Below, piece by piece: positions 45,072 to 54,002 of a stretch of DNA of 64,000 bases; the first letter of the stretch is position 1; each line of letters opens with the position of its first letter. A program made the position numbers and the translations under genes. Below the pieces are notes generated by a model, which saw only the letters and a program-made list of their open reading frames with translations, was not told the origin of the DNA and ran no database searches. The stretch is from contig CAXXUG010000014.1 in assembly GCA_963664835.2 (NCBI GenBank), forward strand, positions 159,937 through 223,936, written 5' to 3'. The stretch comes from G963664835 sp963664835 (GTDB lineage Bacteria > Chloroflexota > UBA6077 > FW602-bin22 > JBCLEL01).

Positions 45072-46094
45072 TTGGACTTATTCCAAGCGTCTGCGCTCTT
45101 CCTGATCGCCCTGGCAACATCAGCCGGTTTGACGGCGCTGGCCATTAGACTGAAGGGCCCCGCAAGACTGATCGATCAACCGCGTGCCGGCGAACTTCAA
45201 CGTTCCGTGTTCCCACGCACAGGCGGTTACGCGATGTTATTCGCGTTCGTCGTCGCGATTGGCGTCAGCCTATTGATTATGCCCAGGCAATCTGAAGAGT
45301 ACGACCGTTTACTGGCTTTTGGCGTAGGGATCTTGGTGATCCTGCCGATAGCGCTGATCGATGATCTGAAGCGATTGGGATGGGCTGCTCAAACAATTGG
45401 CCACAGTCTTGTCGCCGGGCTTACGATGATATTCGGCGTGTTGATCGAAAGCGTGGCAAGCCCGTTTGGCGGCTTGATTCTGCTGCCGATTTGGATAGCG
45501 ATACCTTTTACCTATCTGTGGATCGTCGGGATGATCAACACGATCAACTTGAACGACACCATCGACGGGCTAGGAGCGGGCGTCGCTGCCATTGCGGCGA
45601 CAGTGCTTTTCTTCCGCTCTCTGGAACTGGGTCAGTATTCGATCGCGGTGCTACCTCTGGCCCTGGTCGGAGCCTGCGCCGGTTTCCTGGTTTTCAACTT
45701 CCATCCGGCCAAGATCATCATGGGCACGGCCGGCTCAATGCTGCTAGGTTACAGTCTTGCGGTGCTGGCAATCATCGGTGGGGCCAAGATCGCCACGGCG
45801 TTGATGGTACTCGCGCTGCCGATAGGGGACGTAGTCGCTGTCATTATTCAGAGGTGGCGGGCGCGACGTTCGCCGTTCAAGGGCGGCGACTCGGCACATC
45901 TCCCGCACAGGCTGACTCAGATGGGCTGGAGCCCCCGCCAGATAACGATCGCGGCGTATGGCGTATGCGGCCTGTTCGGCTGGTTGGCGCTCTCACTGCC
46001 CGGCGCTCAGAAGCTCATGCTGTTCATCGCGGTTGCCGTCGCGTTGTTGTTGTTGCTGATTACGATGGCAGTACGTGCAAAGCTATACGGATAA
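45072..46094 (+). CDS. MraY/WecA-family polyprenyl-phosphate sugar-1-phosphate transferase
   Basis: A 340-residue polytopic protein with about ten hydrophobic helices. It carries the family motifs LIDQPRAGELQ, the Mg motif LIDDLKRLG, and NLNDTIDGLGAG; a cytosolic His-containing SAHLPHRLTQMG loop follows. It loads a sugar-1-phosphate, usually GlcNAc-1-P, on undecaprenyl phosphate to start glycan assembly. The TTG start has GGAGGAG four bases upstream. Confidence 0.9.
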   Translation: MDLFQASALFLIALATSAGLTALAIRLKGPARLIDQPRAGELQRSVFPRTGGYAMLFAFVVAIGVSLLIMPRQSEEYDRLLAFGVGILVILPIALIDDLKRLGWAAQTIGHSLVAGLTMIFGVLIESVASPFGGLILLPIWIAIPFTYLWIVGMINTINLNDTIDGLGAGVAAIAATVLFFRSLELGQYSIAVLPLALVGACAGFLVFNFHPAKIIMGTAGSMLLGYSLAVLAIIGGAKIATALMVLALPIGDVVAVIIQRWRARRSPFKGGDSAHLPHRLTQMGWSPRQITIAAYGVCGLFGWLALSLPGAQKLMLFIAVAVALLLLLITMAVRAKLYG

Positions 46095-46154
46095 CAGCCG
46101 GCGGAATCCAATTGGACTCGGTGAAGATGCGAATCGAAGTACTGAGGTCGAGAA

Positions 46155-46916
46155 TCATCTGAAGCGACTCGCGATGGCATCAAGGGCCGCCAACGCGACG
46201 AACTGGGGCAGCGCGAGTTGCCGGCGCCATCGCCACGGCTCCATCAGCAGGCGAAAGGCCCAGTCGAAACCAGCGCGACGCAACCACCTGGGAGCCCGCG
46301 GTACTCGGCCGGCGATAAAGTCGAGTGCTCCACCAACTCCGATAGCGACAATTGCACCGCTTGCGGGCTGGTTGCGCTCAATCCACGATTCTTGTTTCCA
46401 TGCGCCGTATGCCACCAAGAGCACGTGGACCGGGCCGGCCTGTTCAAGAACGGAGAGTGCGCCTCGGTCTCCGGACGGATCGGCAGCCCCGCCGTGGGTG
46501 CCGGCAATCTGGATTTCGGGCCAGCGGGCACGCAAATTGTCGGCGGCGATTTCCGCCACCCCGGGGCCGGCGCCAAGCAGAAACAAGCGCCACCCACGGC
46601 CTGCGCATAGGCCGGCCAATTCAAGGGCCAGATCAGTTCCAGTTACCTGCTCGCGAAAGCGCCGGCCATAGAAGCGCGCGGCCAACAACAGACCTGCCCC
46701 ATCGGGTATGGCCAGATCGGAGGCATTCAAGAGGCTCTTGAGCTTGGGCTGTCGCCAGGCGAGCCGTATGATCTCGGCGTTGGGAGTTGCGATGCGGACC
46801 GGCCGGCCCTCGGCGATCGCCGACTCGGCCCAATCGAGGGCCTCGACCATCGTCACGTCGTGGACGTCGATGCCCAGAATCGGAACTGCCCGGTCTCTTG
46901 GATCGATCGTATTCAA
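46155..46916 (-). CDS. WecG/TagA/CpsF family glycosyltransferase
   Basis: A 253-residue GT26 enzyme. The signature segments are ATPNAEIIRLAW, IPDGAGLLLAARF, TGTDLALELAG, FLLGAGPGVAEIAADNL and the GVGGALDFIAG loop, followed by RWLRRAGFDWAFRLLMEPWR. It transfers the second sugar (ManNAc or ManNAcA in model systems) onto the lipid-linked first sugar. It is convergent with the transferase gene at 45072 but functionally belongs to the same pathway. Confidence 0.92.
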   Translation of the reverse strand: MNTIDPRDRAVPILGIDVHDVTMVEALDWAESAIAEGRPVRIATPNAEIIRLAWRQPKLKSLLNASDLAIPDGAGLLLAARFYGRRFREQVTGTDLALELAGLCAGRGWRLFLLGAGPGVAEIAADNLRARWPEIQIAGTHGGAADPSGDRGALSVLEQAGPVHVLLVAYGAWKQESWIERNQPASGAIVAIGVGGALDFIAGRVPRAPRWLRRAGFDWAFRLLMEPWRWRRQLALPQFVALAALDAIASRFR

Positions 46917-47012
46917 GTCAATTCACCCATCCGCATTGTAATATCTACGTTGCAAGAGACGAAGCCATCGGAATGCTGGGGCTCGTCCGTCAGCGCAGGA
47001 GGGACTCTTCGG

Positions 47013-47381
47013 TTGAACCAGCGTCGATTCGAGCGGCTAGTCGCGAAAGCGCTGAGCGAGCTGCCTCCTGAGATTCACGAGATGATGGAGAACGTTGCGG
47101 TGGTCGTGCAGCTAAATCCCACTGCAGAGCAACTGTCGGCAGCAGACATCGGCCCAGGAACAATCCTGTTGGGGTTGTATGAAGGTGTTCCACTTATAGA
47201 CAGAACATCGTCGTACGGAATGATTCTGCCGGACAAGATCAGCATCTTCCAGGAACCGATCGAGAGGATTTGCGCGAATGATGTCGGGATCGTACGCCAG
47301 GTGCGCCGGACCGTGTTGCACGAAGTTGCGCATCACTTCGGCATCAGCGATCAACGCCTGAGGGAGCTTGGAGCGTACTAG
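47013..47381 (+). CDS. Zincin-like metallopeptidase family protein (PF06262 type)
   Basis: A 122-residue minimal zincin. It begins with the helix RFERLVAKALSELPPEI, contains TILLGLYEGVPL and PDKISIFQEPIE, and ends with HEVAHHFGISDQRL (HExxH plus a downstream Asp). I chose the TTG at 47013 because AGGAGGG is nine bases upstream; the longer frame overlaps the WecG gene on the opposite strand. Proteolytic activity has not been shown for most members. Confidence 0.85.
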   Translation: MNQRRFERLVAKALSELPPEIHEMMENVAVVVQLNPTAEQLSAADIGPGTILLGLYEGVPLIDRTSSYGMILPDKISIFQEPIERICANDVGIVRQVRRTVLHEVAHHFGISDQRLRELGAY

Positions 47382-47457
47382 GAGTTTCCGGGCTTCGGCC
47401 GGCGGTATCCAACCGGCCCCAGCCACATATCCATATGCTGTAAACTAGGCCACGCGT

Positions 47458-47682
47458 ATGGCGGAGGCACGCTTCAGAACAATTAGAGACGGTGCACTTT
47501 GCAGGGAATGCGGACATTTCGAGTCGTGGCATTCGAAACGCTATACCTCCTTTGGGGTGACAGGTATCTGCGCAAAGGTGGTGGAGTCGCGTTCCTACCG
47601 GACCAAGGCGAACAGGAATGGCAATCGGCAATTGACCGCATCGTCAAGAATCATTTCAACCACAAGTTGGGAAGGACCGTAG
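47458..47682 (+). CDS. Possible small CxxC protein
   Basis: A 74-codon frame with LCRECGHFESWHSKR and GICAKV, which could be a small zinc site. There is no ribosome binding site and the last 30 residues look random. A second overlapping frame (47499-47774) is also open. The interval 47382-47833 therefore has no firm gene; a frameshifted or decayed small gene is possible. Confidence 0.3.
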   Translation: MAEARFRTIRDGALCRECGHFESWHSKRYTSFGVTGICAKVVESRSYRTKANRNGNRQLTASSRIISTTSWEGP

Positions 47683-47833
47683 AGATTGGGGTCGCGACGT
47701 TGGACGAGACAATGATCGAATCCGCCTGCCTGCAAGACGACGGAATCTTCTGGCTCGGAGGAGACACAATATGATTCTGCATCGGCGATCAAGCTGCGGA
47801 ATGCGGATCTGAACTTTGGGAGTAAACATAGAT

Positions 47834-48802
47834 ATGGAAAGGTTGCTAGCCCTGGATCTCGTCGAGGTCACCGAGGCTGCCGCTCTCGCCGCGGCGCGGT
47901 GGATGGGACAAGGGGATAACAGAGCTGCCGACCAAGCCTCGGTTGAGGCGATGCGCGCATCACTCGGCGAACTGGAGATCGATGGCGTTGTCGTGATCGG
48001 TGAAGGGGAGCGAGACGAGGCGCCGATGTTGTTCATCGGCGAAAGAGTCGGCCAACACAACGGGGACGTGCAGGTCGATATCGCGGTCGATCCGCTTGAG
48101 GGGACCAATCTGGTCGCAAGGGGCGCGGCAAACGCGATTTCGGTGATTGCCATTTCCGAGCGTGGAGGGCTCTTGCACGCGCCGGACACCTACATGGAAA
48201 AGCTGATTGTCGGACCGCTAGCTGCCGGCAAGGTGGATATGGAGTACCCGGTGCAGGCGAATCTGCAGATAATCGCCGACTCGCTCAATCGACACGTCAC
48301 CGATCTAACCATCATGATTCTAGACCGTCCCCGGCACGAGCAACTGATCAAGGAGGTCCGCCAGGTCGGCTCACGGATCAAGCTAATTCCTGATGGGGAT
48401 CTGACCGCAGCCATCTCCGTTGCCGTATCCGGCACCGGCGACCATGCGGTAATGGGCACGGGCGGAGCACCCGAGGGTGTCATATCGGCGGCGGCAATTC
48501 GCTGCTTAGGCGGCGAGATTCAGGGCCGGATCAAGCCTCGAAACGAGGAAGACGCCGAACGAGCGACAGGCATGGGGATCGATCTGGACAAAGTGTATCG
48601 GACTGAGGAGTTGGCGAGCGGCGAGAATATCCTGGTGGCTTGCACGGGAGTTACCGGCGGCGATCTATTCGAGGGAGTTCGCCTGTTCGGGGGAGGCGCT
48701 CGAACTCACTCGCTGGTGATGAGCTATCAAACGGGCAAGATACGCTTCGTCGACACGGTGCATCTCCTCCAACGCGGCGGGGTGGGTAGTGTGAGACTCT
48801 AA
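47834..48802 (+). CDS. glpX: Fructose-1,6-bisphosphatase class II
   Basis: A 322-residue GlpX. It starts MERLLALDLVEVTEAAALAA, and has GEGERDEAPML, the metal site DPLEGTNLVARG, GTGGAPEGVISAAA and ARTHSLVMS. It dephosphorylates fructose-1,6-bisphosphate in gluconeogenesis. The ATG at 47834 has GGGAG upstream and matches the family start better than the TTG at 47816. Confidence 0.93.
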   Translation: MERLLALDLVEVTEAAALAAARWMGQGDNRAADQASVEAMRASLGELEIDGVVVIGEGERDEAPMLFIGERVGQHNGDVQVDIAVDPLEGTNLVARGAANAISVIAISERGGLLHAPDTYMEKLIVGPLAAGKVDMEYPVQANLQIIADSLNRHVTDLTIMILDRPRHEQLIKEVRQVGSRIKLIPDGDLTAAISVAVSGTGDHAVMGTGGAPEGVISAAAIRCLGGEIQGRIKPRNEEDAERATGMGIDLDKVYRTEELASGENILVACTGVTGGDLFEGVRLFGGGARTHSLVMSYQTGKIRFVDTVHLLQRGGVGSVRL

Positions 48803-48817
48803 TTTATCGCACGCCTG

Positions 48818-48826
48818 TGTTATAAT
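48818..48826 (+). promoter_or_regulatory. Extended -10 promoter for purA
   Basis: TGT-TATAAT (48818-48826) is a perfect extended -10 element. No convincing -35 lies upstream, as is common for such promoters. It would give a purA leader of about 140 bases. Confidence 0.6.
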
Positions 48827-48885
48827 CGGGCTCGCATGTCGTCCACTGCGAGTGGCCGGCCGAAAAACTGCGTCTACATTTTCGA

Positions 48886-48918
48886 GGCAGCGCCAGACAG
48901 ATGAGCTGCCGATTTTTT
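48886..48918 (+). terminator. Rho-independent terminator inside the purA leader
   Basis: GGCAGC (48886-48891) pairs with GCTGCC (48905-48910) around a 13-base loop and is followed by GATTTTTT. It lies between the extended -10 box and purA, so it can act both as the glpX terminator and as an attenuator. Another hairpin (CTCGCA/TGCGAG, 48831-48852) precedes it and ACGTTC/GAACGT (48929-48944) follows it. Confidence 0.7.
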
Positions 48919-48971
48919 GTGTTTGAAAACGTTCGTAGGAACGTGCCCGCGAGGAGGGCGATTCACCAATC

Positions 48972-50264
48972 ATGGCGGTCACGGTTGTCGTCGGAGGACA
49001 GTGGGGGGATGAAGGCAAGGGCAAGATAATCGATGTGCTGGCTGACCGAGCGCAAGTCGTCGCGCGCTACCAAGGTGGCAGCAACGCCGGCCACACCGTT
49101 ATAAACCCCTTTGGGACATTCGCGCTCCACCTGGTGCCTTCCGGCATCTTCAACCCGGATGCGAAGTGCATTGTGGGCACAGGGATGGCGGTCAATCCAA
49201 CCGAGATGATCAATGAGATTCAAGACCTGAATCAACTCGGTATCTCGACTGACAATCTGTTCATCAGCGATCGAGCGCACGTGGTCGCCAACTACCACAA
49301 GCAGCAGGACCGCGTACTTGAAATGGCGCGAGGCGAGATGGCGGTGGGCACAACGATGCGCGGCATCGGGCCGGCATACTCGGACAAATACGGTTACAAC
49401 GGAATCCGAATAGGTGACCTGCTGGATCACACCACTTTACGCGAGAAGGTGGCTTACAACTGCAAAATCAAGAACGCGCTGTTAAGGGGCATTGACGGCA
49501 GCGTAGAACTATCAGAGGACGAGGTGTTCGAGGAACTGCGCGAAGGCGGTCGATGTCTGGCGCCGTTCATAACCGATACCTTCGAGCTGATCCATCGCGA
49601 GCTAGAGGCCGGCAGCAGGATACTGGCAGAAGGAGCCCAGGGAACCCTGCTGGACGTTGACCTGGGTAACTATCAGTTCGTTACCTCCTCCTCGACAACG
49701 GCCGGCGGAGCCTGTACCGGACTGGGGATCCCGCCTTCGGCTGTCGATCACACTCTGGGGGCATTCAAAGCGTACCAAACTCGAGTTGGAGCCGGACCGT
49801 TCCCCTCGGAACTGGAAGGCCCGGAGCACGACCAACTTCGGGGATTGGGCAACGAGTTTGGCACGACAACCGGACGGCCGCGCAGATGCGGTTGGTTCGA
49901 CGCAGTGCTGGCCCGATATTGCGTCAGGATCAATGGCCTGACCTCGTTTGCCATCACAAAGCTGGACGTGCTTGACGCGTTGCCGGCAATCAAAGTGTGC
50001 GTGGCGTATGAAATTGACGGCGTTCGCACTCAAATAGTGCCGCCTTCTCCACGCAAACTCGCACGGGCCAAGCCAATCTACGAGGAGTTGCCGGGATGGA
50101 AGTCTTCCACCTGCGAGGTGCGAGATTACGAAGACTTGCCAAGTGCTGCCCGGTCCTACGTAGACCGCCTTGCCGAGCTGATCGGACGGCCGGTTGCGAT
50201 GATCTCGGTGGGCGGCTCTCGCGAGCGGGTTATCACCCTACGAGATCCGATGAACTGGAACTAG
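48972..50264 (+). CDS. purA: Adenylosuccinate synthetase
   Basis: A 430-residue PurA. The GTP loop GGQWGDEGKGKIIDVLA with the catalytic Asp is at the start, followed by GSNAGHT, GTTMRGIGPAYSDKYGYNGIR, LAEGAQGTLLDVDLG and TTGRPRRCGWFD. It condenses IMP and aspartate on the way to AMP. GAGGAGGG lies upstream of the ATG. The leader has a terminator (see separate entry), which suggests regulated expression. Confidence 0.96.
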   Translation: MAVTVVVGGQWGDEGKGKIIDVLADRAQVVARYQGGSNAGHTVINPFGTFALHLVPSGIFNPDAKCIVGTGMAVNPTEMINEIQDLNQLGISTDNLFISDRAHVVANYHKQQDRVLEMARGEMAVGTTMRGIGPAYSDKYGYNGIRIGDLLDHTTLREKVAYNCKIKNALLRGIDGSVELSEDEVFEELREGGRCLAPFITDTFELIHRELEAGSRILAEGAQGTLLDVDLGNYQFVTSSSTTAGGACTGLGIPPSAVDHTLGAFKAYQTRVGAGPFPSELEGPEHDQLRGLGNEFGTTTGRPRRCGWFDAVLARYCVRINGLTSFAITKLDVLDALPAIKVCVAYEIDGVRTQIVPPSPRKLARAKPIYEELPGWKSSTCEVRDYEDLPSAARSYVDRLAELIGRPVAMISVGGSRERVITLRDPMNWN

Positions 50265-51640
50265 GACGCTGTCCTTGCGGCCGGTTTAAGGAGCTCCAGC
50301 GCCTTACTCATTTGAGGATCGATGCCGGCGACTATGTGTTCGGTCAGCATTTCAACTTCGAAGTCCGGCACCACCCCGACTCCGTTGAGATCGCTGTTTC
50401 TCACGCCGGTGAAGAGACGACCAACGGTGACCTGCAGGGCGGACTCGTCCGGCAGTTGGAATAGGCGACCAATGCCCACACAACCAGCGGTTCTGGTGCC
50501 GACGACGGCCCCCAACCCTTGCTCCTGTATGGCGGCGGCCATTATCTCTGCGCCGGAAGTGCTGGCCTCGTCAACGAGAACTATGATGGGCGGCGGCTCC
50601 ACAATGATCGAGCCATCTGCGTGGAAGTCCTCGCGCTGGCCGTCCTTCGCCCAGATATAGAACAGCAAGCCCTGGTCAATCAGTCTGGATAGGATCACGG
50701 TTTCGGACGCAAGGGAGCCACCGGAGTTGCCGCGTAGATCGATGATCCAGCCAGCGAGATTGCGCCGGCTGAACTCCCGAATCGCGGCATCGAAATCCTG
50801 GGCGGCCGGCGGCGAAATGCTGTAGAGGCGAACGTAGCCGAGCCGGTCATCGATAATCTCATACTCCGCTCCGGGTGGACTGATGCTGGCGCGAACTATC
50901 CGGATCTCGATCGGTTCTCGTTCGCCGGCGCGAAGGACCGTCAGGACTACCTCTGTGCCTTCAACTCCGCGAATCAGGTCGACAACCTGGCGAATGCTCA
51001 CGTCTGTTACGTTTTCGCCATCGACCGCAGCGATGCGGTCGCCGGTTCTGAGGCCGGCCGCGGAGGCGGGACCGTCCTTGAACACGTGGACCACAATTGT
51101 CATGTCGGAGTCATCCGGCTTTCGGAGCATTGCTCCAACTCCGCCAAAAGTGATTTCCCCACTCAGCCAGGCCAACTGATCGGCGAATTGGTCAGGGTCG
51201 AGGAACGTCGTATGGCAGTCATCGATCTCCTCTACGAATCCACGAATCGCAGCATGGTTAATCGCGGCCGGACTGAGCTTAGATCCGTACTGCTCTATGG
51301 CCAACTCAACCACGGACCTGTATTGGACTAGGTTCGCTTGCAGATCGCTGCCAAATACGGGAGTTCTGACGTTTGGCGCTACTACGCCGGTCATGCTCAG
51401 CTCGTGCCGTATGTTCTCGATTCCAGCGGACAGAATTGCGTTCGAATCCACCGGTACAACTGAGTATTGGATTAGCAGGGCGAAGGCGCCTTCCGAAACT
51501 ATGGTGGGCTGCTCGACGGGAGGTTGTACGGGGAGTGCATCGGCCGGCTCGTCGACGGTCTGTGGCTGGTCGCCGCAGGACACCGTTAAGAGCAAGGCGA
51601 GTCCCAACAGTACGAGCAGCCGGCTGAATCTAGCGATCAT
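50261..51640 (-). CDS. S41-family (CtpA-like) protease lipoprotein, catalytic Lys apparently lost
   Basis: A 459-residue lipoprotein (LLTVSC lipobox near residue 22) with a PDZ domain (about 160-255, GGVGAMLRK, GPASAAGLRTGDRI) and an S41 protease core (DRLGYVRLYSI, GWIIDLRGNSGG). The nucleophile Ser is present in DEASTSGAEIMAAA. The usual TxGKG segment with the general-base Lys reads RTAGCVGIG, so no Lys is seen there. It may act by a Tricorn-like mechanism or be inactive. The gene shares four bases with the upstream cobalamin transferase gene. Confidence 0.86.
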   Translation of the reverse strand: MIARFSRLLVLLGLALLLTVSCGDQPQTVDEPADALPVQPPVEQPTIVSEGAFALLIQYSVVPVDSNAILSAGIENIRHELSMTGVVAPNVRTPVFGSDLQANLVQYRSVVELAIEQYGSKLSPAAINHAAIRGFVEEIDDCHTTFLDPDQFADQLAWLSGEITFGGVGAMLRKPDDSDMTIVVHVFKDGPASAAGLRTGDRIAAVDGENVTDVSIRQVVDLIRGVEGTEVVLTVLRAGEREPIEIRIVRASISPPGAEYEIIDDRLGYVRLYSISPPAAQDFDAAIREFSRRNLAGWIIDLRGNSGGSLASETVILSRLIDQGLLFYIWAKDGQREDFHADGSIIVEPPPIIVLVDEASTSGAEIMAAAIQEQGLGAVVGTRTAGCVGIGRLFQLPDESALQVTVGRLFTGVRNSDLNGVGVVPDFEVEMLTEHIVAGIDPQMSKALELLKPAARTAS

Positions 51641-52197
51641 TCTTGCTCGCTGCTTTCGTCAACGTAACGGGCGAGAACAAACGCGAGGTCGGAGGCTCGA
51701 TTCAAGTACGTGGTTACATGTGGGTTGTGGAGCTCGCCGCCGTGGGCCAACCGGACGACGGAACGTTCAGCCCGTCGGATCACGGCGCGGGCCAGATCGA
51801 CCGCGGCGCCGGCGGTTGAATCGCCGGGCACGACAAATCGGTTGCCTATATCGACCCGCAGTTTCATCTGTTCAATATTCTCTTCGACTCGCCCGACCAA
51901 CTCCTCTGTCACCCGCGGCTCGAATCGGTCTCCAGCGCCTGGCGCTACCGCGATGTCGGCCATCACAAGGTAGAGACCAGACTGAAGGTCTCGAATCGGA
52001 TCCGCGATTGACTCCGATCCAACCAGCGAGCGTGCGACTCCCAACAGGGAGGTTGCCTCGTCAACATCGCCGAGGGCCTCGATTCGGGGATGATATTTTG
52101 GGGGACGCTCGTCGCCAAGCAGGCCAGTATATCCGTCGTCGCCGGTTCCGGTCGTAACCTTGGCCAATGGCACCTCCGAAGTATCCACTAACGTCAT
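51637..52197 (-). CDS. Cob(I)alamin adenosyltransferase, PduO type
   Basis: A 186-residue PduO-type ATP:corrinoid adenosyltransferase. TTGTGDDGYTGLLGDER is the ATP-binding start; DEATSLLG, RVDIGNRFVVPGDS and the Arg-rich VDLARAVIRRAERSV helix with NRASDLAFVLAR are diagnostic. It makes adenosylcobalamin, needed by B12-dependent mutases. It is first in a two-gene leftward operon. Confidence 0.93.
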   Translation of the reverse strand: MTLVDTSEVPLAKVTTGTGDDGYTGLLGDERPPKYHPRIEALGDVDEATSLLGVARSLVGSESIADPIRDLQSGLYLVMADIAVAPGAGDRFEPRVTEELVGRVEENIEQMKLRVDIGNRFVVPGDSTAGAAVDLARAVIRRAERSVVRLAHGGELHNPHVTTYLNRASDLAFVLARYVDESSEQE

Positions 52198-52312
52198 GTG
52201 CGATTATACTGGCGCCAGGACTTACTGGCCGATGTTGCGGATTAAGGGGCCGGATCGCGCTCGCGGCTGCTCCAGACCCTCAGGTGCGGGTTGATGCAAT
52301 TGGATGTACGTG

Positions 52313-53947
52313 ATGTCCGGCGATAGCCGTAGCTTCCGCGGCCATTGCGCGTCGGCGCTGACCCATCCGGCAACCATCGCGGCGGTCGTCGTGCTGCTCC
52401 TGAACGACGCGCTGTTCAAGTCGCTCTGGCCAGATGCCTGGGTCACTGGCAAGCTGAGCGACCTGGCCTGGGTCGTGTTCGCGTCGCCACTGCTGGCCTT
52501 TATCCTCTCGCTCTTCCCCATCCGGCGCCCTTTCGCTGAACGGGCCGCAATCATCACTGCCTACGTCGGCCTGCCGGCGCTATACGCGGCGTTCAACACC
52601 TTCCAGCCGGTGCACGATTGGATACTTCGGGGCCTGTCCCTCGTAGCCGGCGGAACCGCCGGATCGCCTCTTGACCCGACAGACTCGCTGGTGATCCCAT
52701 TTGGCCTGGGAATCGCGGTGTGGGTCTGGCGCCGGCGGCCGGTGGGTCCCGACAAGCTGAGGGTTCGCCTCGCGCTCCTTGCGGCCGGCGTGGCAACGTT
52801 CGCGACGATTGCGACAAGCCCCGAAGTTATTGAGGACACTGGCATCGAGACCGTGGGTGTTGCAAGCGACGGGTCGATCGTGGCAACTGCGCGTGTGAAC
52901 GATCATTCGGTCACCTATATAAGTGCCGACGGCGGTTTGACGTGGATGTCAGACAATTCGAGGAACAACATTAAACGAGGACGCGACGAGGTAGAAACTC
53001 CGAGAGGCACCTACAGGGTTCGAGGCCCAGAGATTTCGGTCCTGACCGTTTCCGGAGGATGGAAGATCGTCTTTTCGGCCGCGTATCCACAAGAACGGTC
53101 CAGCTTGCGAGTGCAACAACCTACTCCAACGAGTCCGGTTGGGCGTAGAATCGATCGCAAGTCGAACAGCATCGTCTATCACGCACGTAGCAGCAACCTG
53201 GTCGTGGCTATGGGCCGCGAAGGGGTTGCGGTAGGCTCACCCGATGGAAAGTGGACGACGGTCGCTGTAGGTGAGTACGTTCCTACGGACTTTTTATCCC
53301 TCAAGCAGTCTCGTGAGTTTCATTCAACCATGAGCCTGTTGGCAATCGCGATAGCTCTTTCGGCGTCGATGGCCGCGTTCTCGCTAACCCTTTCGCAGTT
53401 TCGCATAGAGAACCCCCTCTCAGGATTCGCCGTCGTTTTGGTCGCTTTCGCCTTTCTAATAGGACTTCCGGAGCTTTCAGAAACGCTGGAATTGTCAAGC
53501 GAACTCGTAGTCTCTCTATTGGTGCTCCTCTTTGCCGCAGCGATCGCAACGGCGATGTACTTGGCAGACGCAAGGGACACAAGCGCGACGAGAATGAACG
53601 GGTTCGCTTTGGCTACGTGTTGCATGATTATGACCGGCGCGCTTCTCCGATCTTTTGGTGGGACGGTCGAGTCGCCGGACGGAATAGTCAATCTGGCGAT
53701 TGCTGCGTTTATCGTCCTCCTGGCAGTTGCCGCTATGCGGATACCTTGGCAACTGCTGAAACATCGAGTCGCGGTTGTAGCGACCTTTGCCGGGATGAAC
53801 GGACTAGTCATTCTAGTATTCGTGTTGCAGGAACAAATGGGATTCGGGATGAACTTCGCCAGGATCTCCGCAGTCACGTTGGTCGCATTGGCAGCGCTCG
53901 CCCTGATAACCCAACTGAAGCGACAAAGAATGACGACCAGAGATTAG
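52313..53947 (+). CDS. Polytopic membrane protein with Asp-box region, tandem copy 1
   Basis: A 544-residue protein of unrecognised family. Residues 1-165 hold about four hydrophobic helices with the family block ALTHPATIAAVVVLLLND, ALFKSLWPDAWVTGKLSDLA and the GTAGSPLDPTDSL loop. Residues 170-320 form a soluble, probably extracytoplasmic segment with an Asp-box (SADGGLTW) and GVAVGSPDGKW, typical of beta-propeller blades. About six to seven helices close the protein (FAGMNGLVILVF). Four copies lie head to tail. The ATG at 52313 matches the start of copies 3 and 4. Confidence 0.8.
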   Translation: MSGDSRSFRGHCASALTHPATIAAVVVLLLNDALFKSLWPDAWVTGKLSDLAWVVFASPLLAFILSLFPIRRPFAERAAIITAYVGLPALYAAFNTFQPVHDWILRGLSLVAGGTAGSPLDPTDSLVIPFGLGIAVWVWRRRPVGPDKLRVRLALLAAGVATFATIATSPEVIEDTGIETVGVASDGSIVATARVNDHSVTYISADGGLTWMSDNSRNNIKRGRDEVETPRGTYRVRGPEISVLTVSGGWKIVFSAAYPQERSSLRVQQPTPTSPVGRRIDRKSNSIVYHARSSNLVVAMGREGVAVGSPDGKWTTVAVGEYVPTDFLSLKQSREFHSTMSLLAIAIALSASMAAFSLTLSQFRIENPLSGFAVVLVAFAFLIGLPELSETLELSSELVVSLLVLLFAAAIATAMYLADARDTSATRMNGFALATCCMIMTGALLRSFGGTVESPDGIVNLAIAAFIVLLAVAAMRIPWQLLKHRVAVVATFAGMNGLVILVFVLQEQMGFGMNFARISAVTLVALAALALITQLKRQRMTTRD

Positions 53948-54002
53948 GGAATGCCGATGAACCCGTCAGTTGAGTACGGACCAAAGCCCTTGCACTATTC
54001 CT

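Noticed and set aside
47499..47774. 91-residue open frame overlapping the small CxxC frame
   Set aside because: It overlaps the other frame, lacks a ribosome site and shows no family pattern; a frameshifted gene cannot be shown.
48827..48885. Known riboswitch in the purA leader
   Set aside because: The sequence does not show the conserved words of purine, PRPP or ZTP riboswitches; only simple hairpins are seen.
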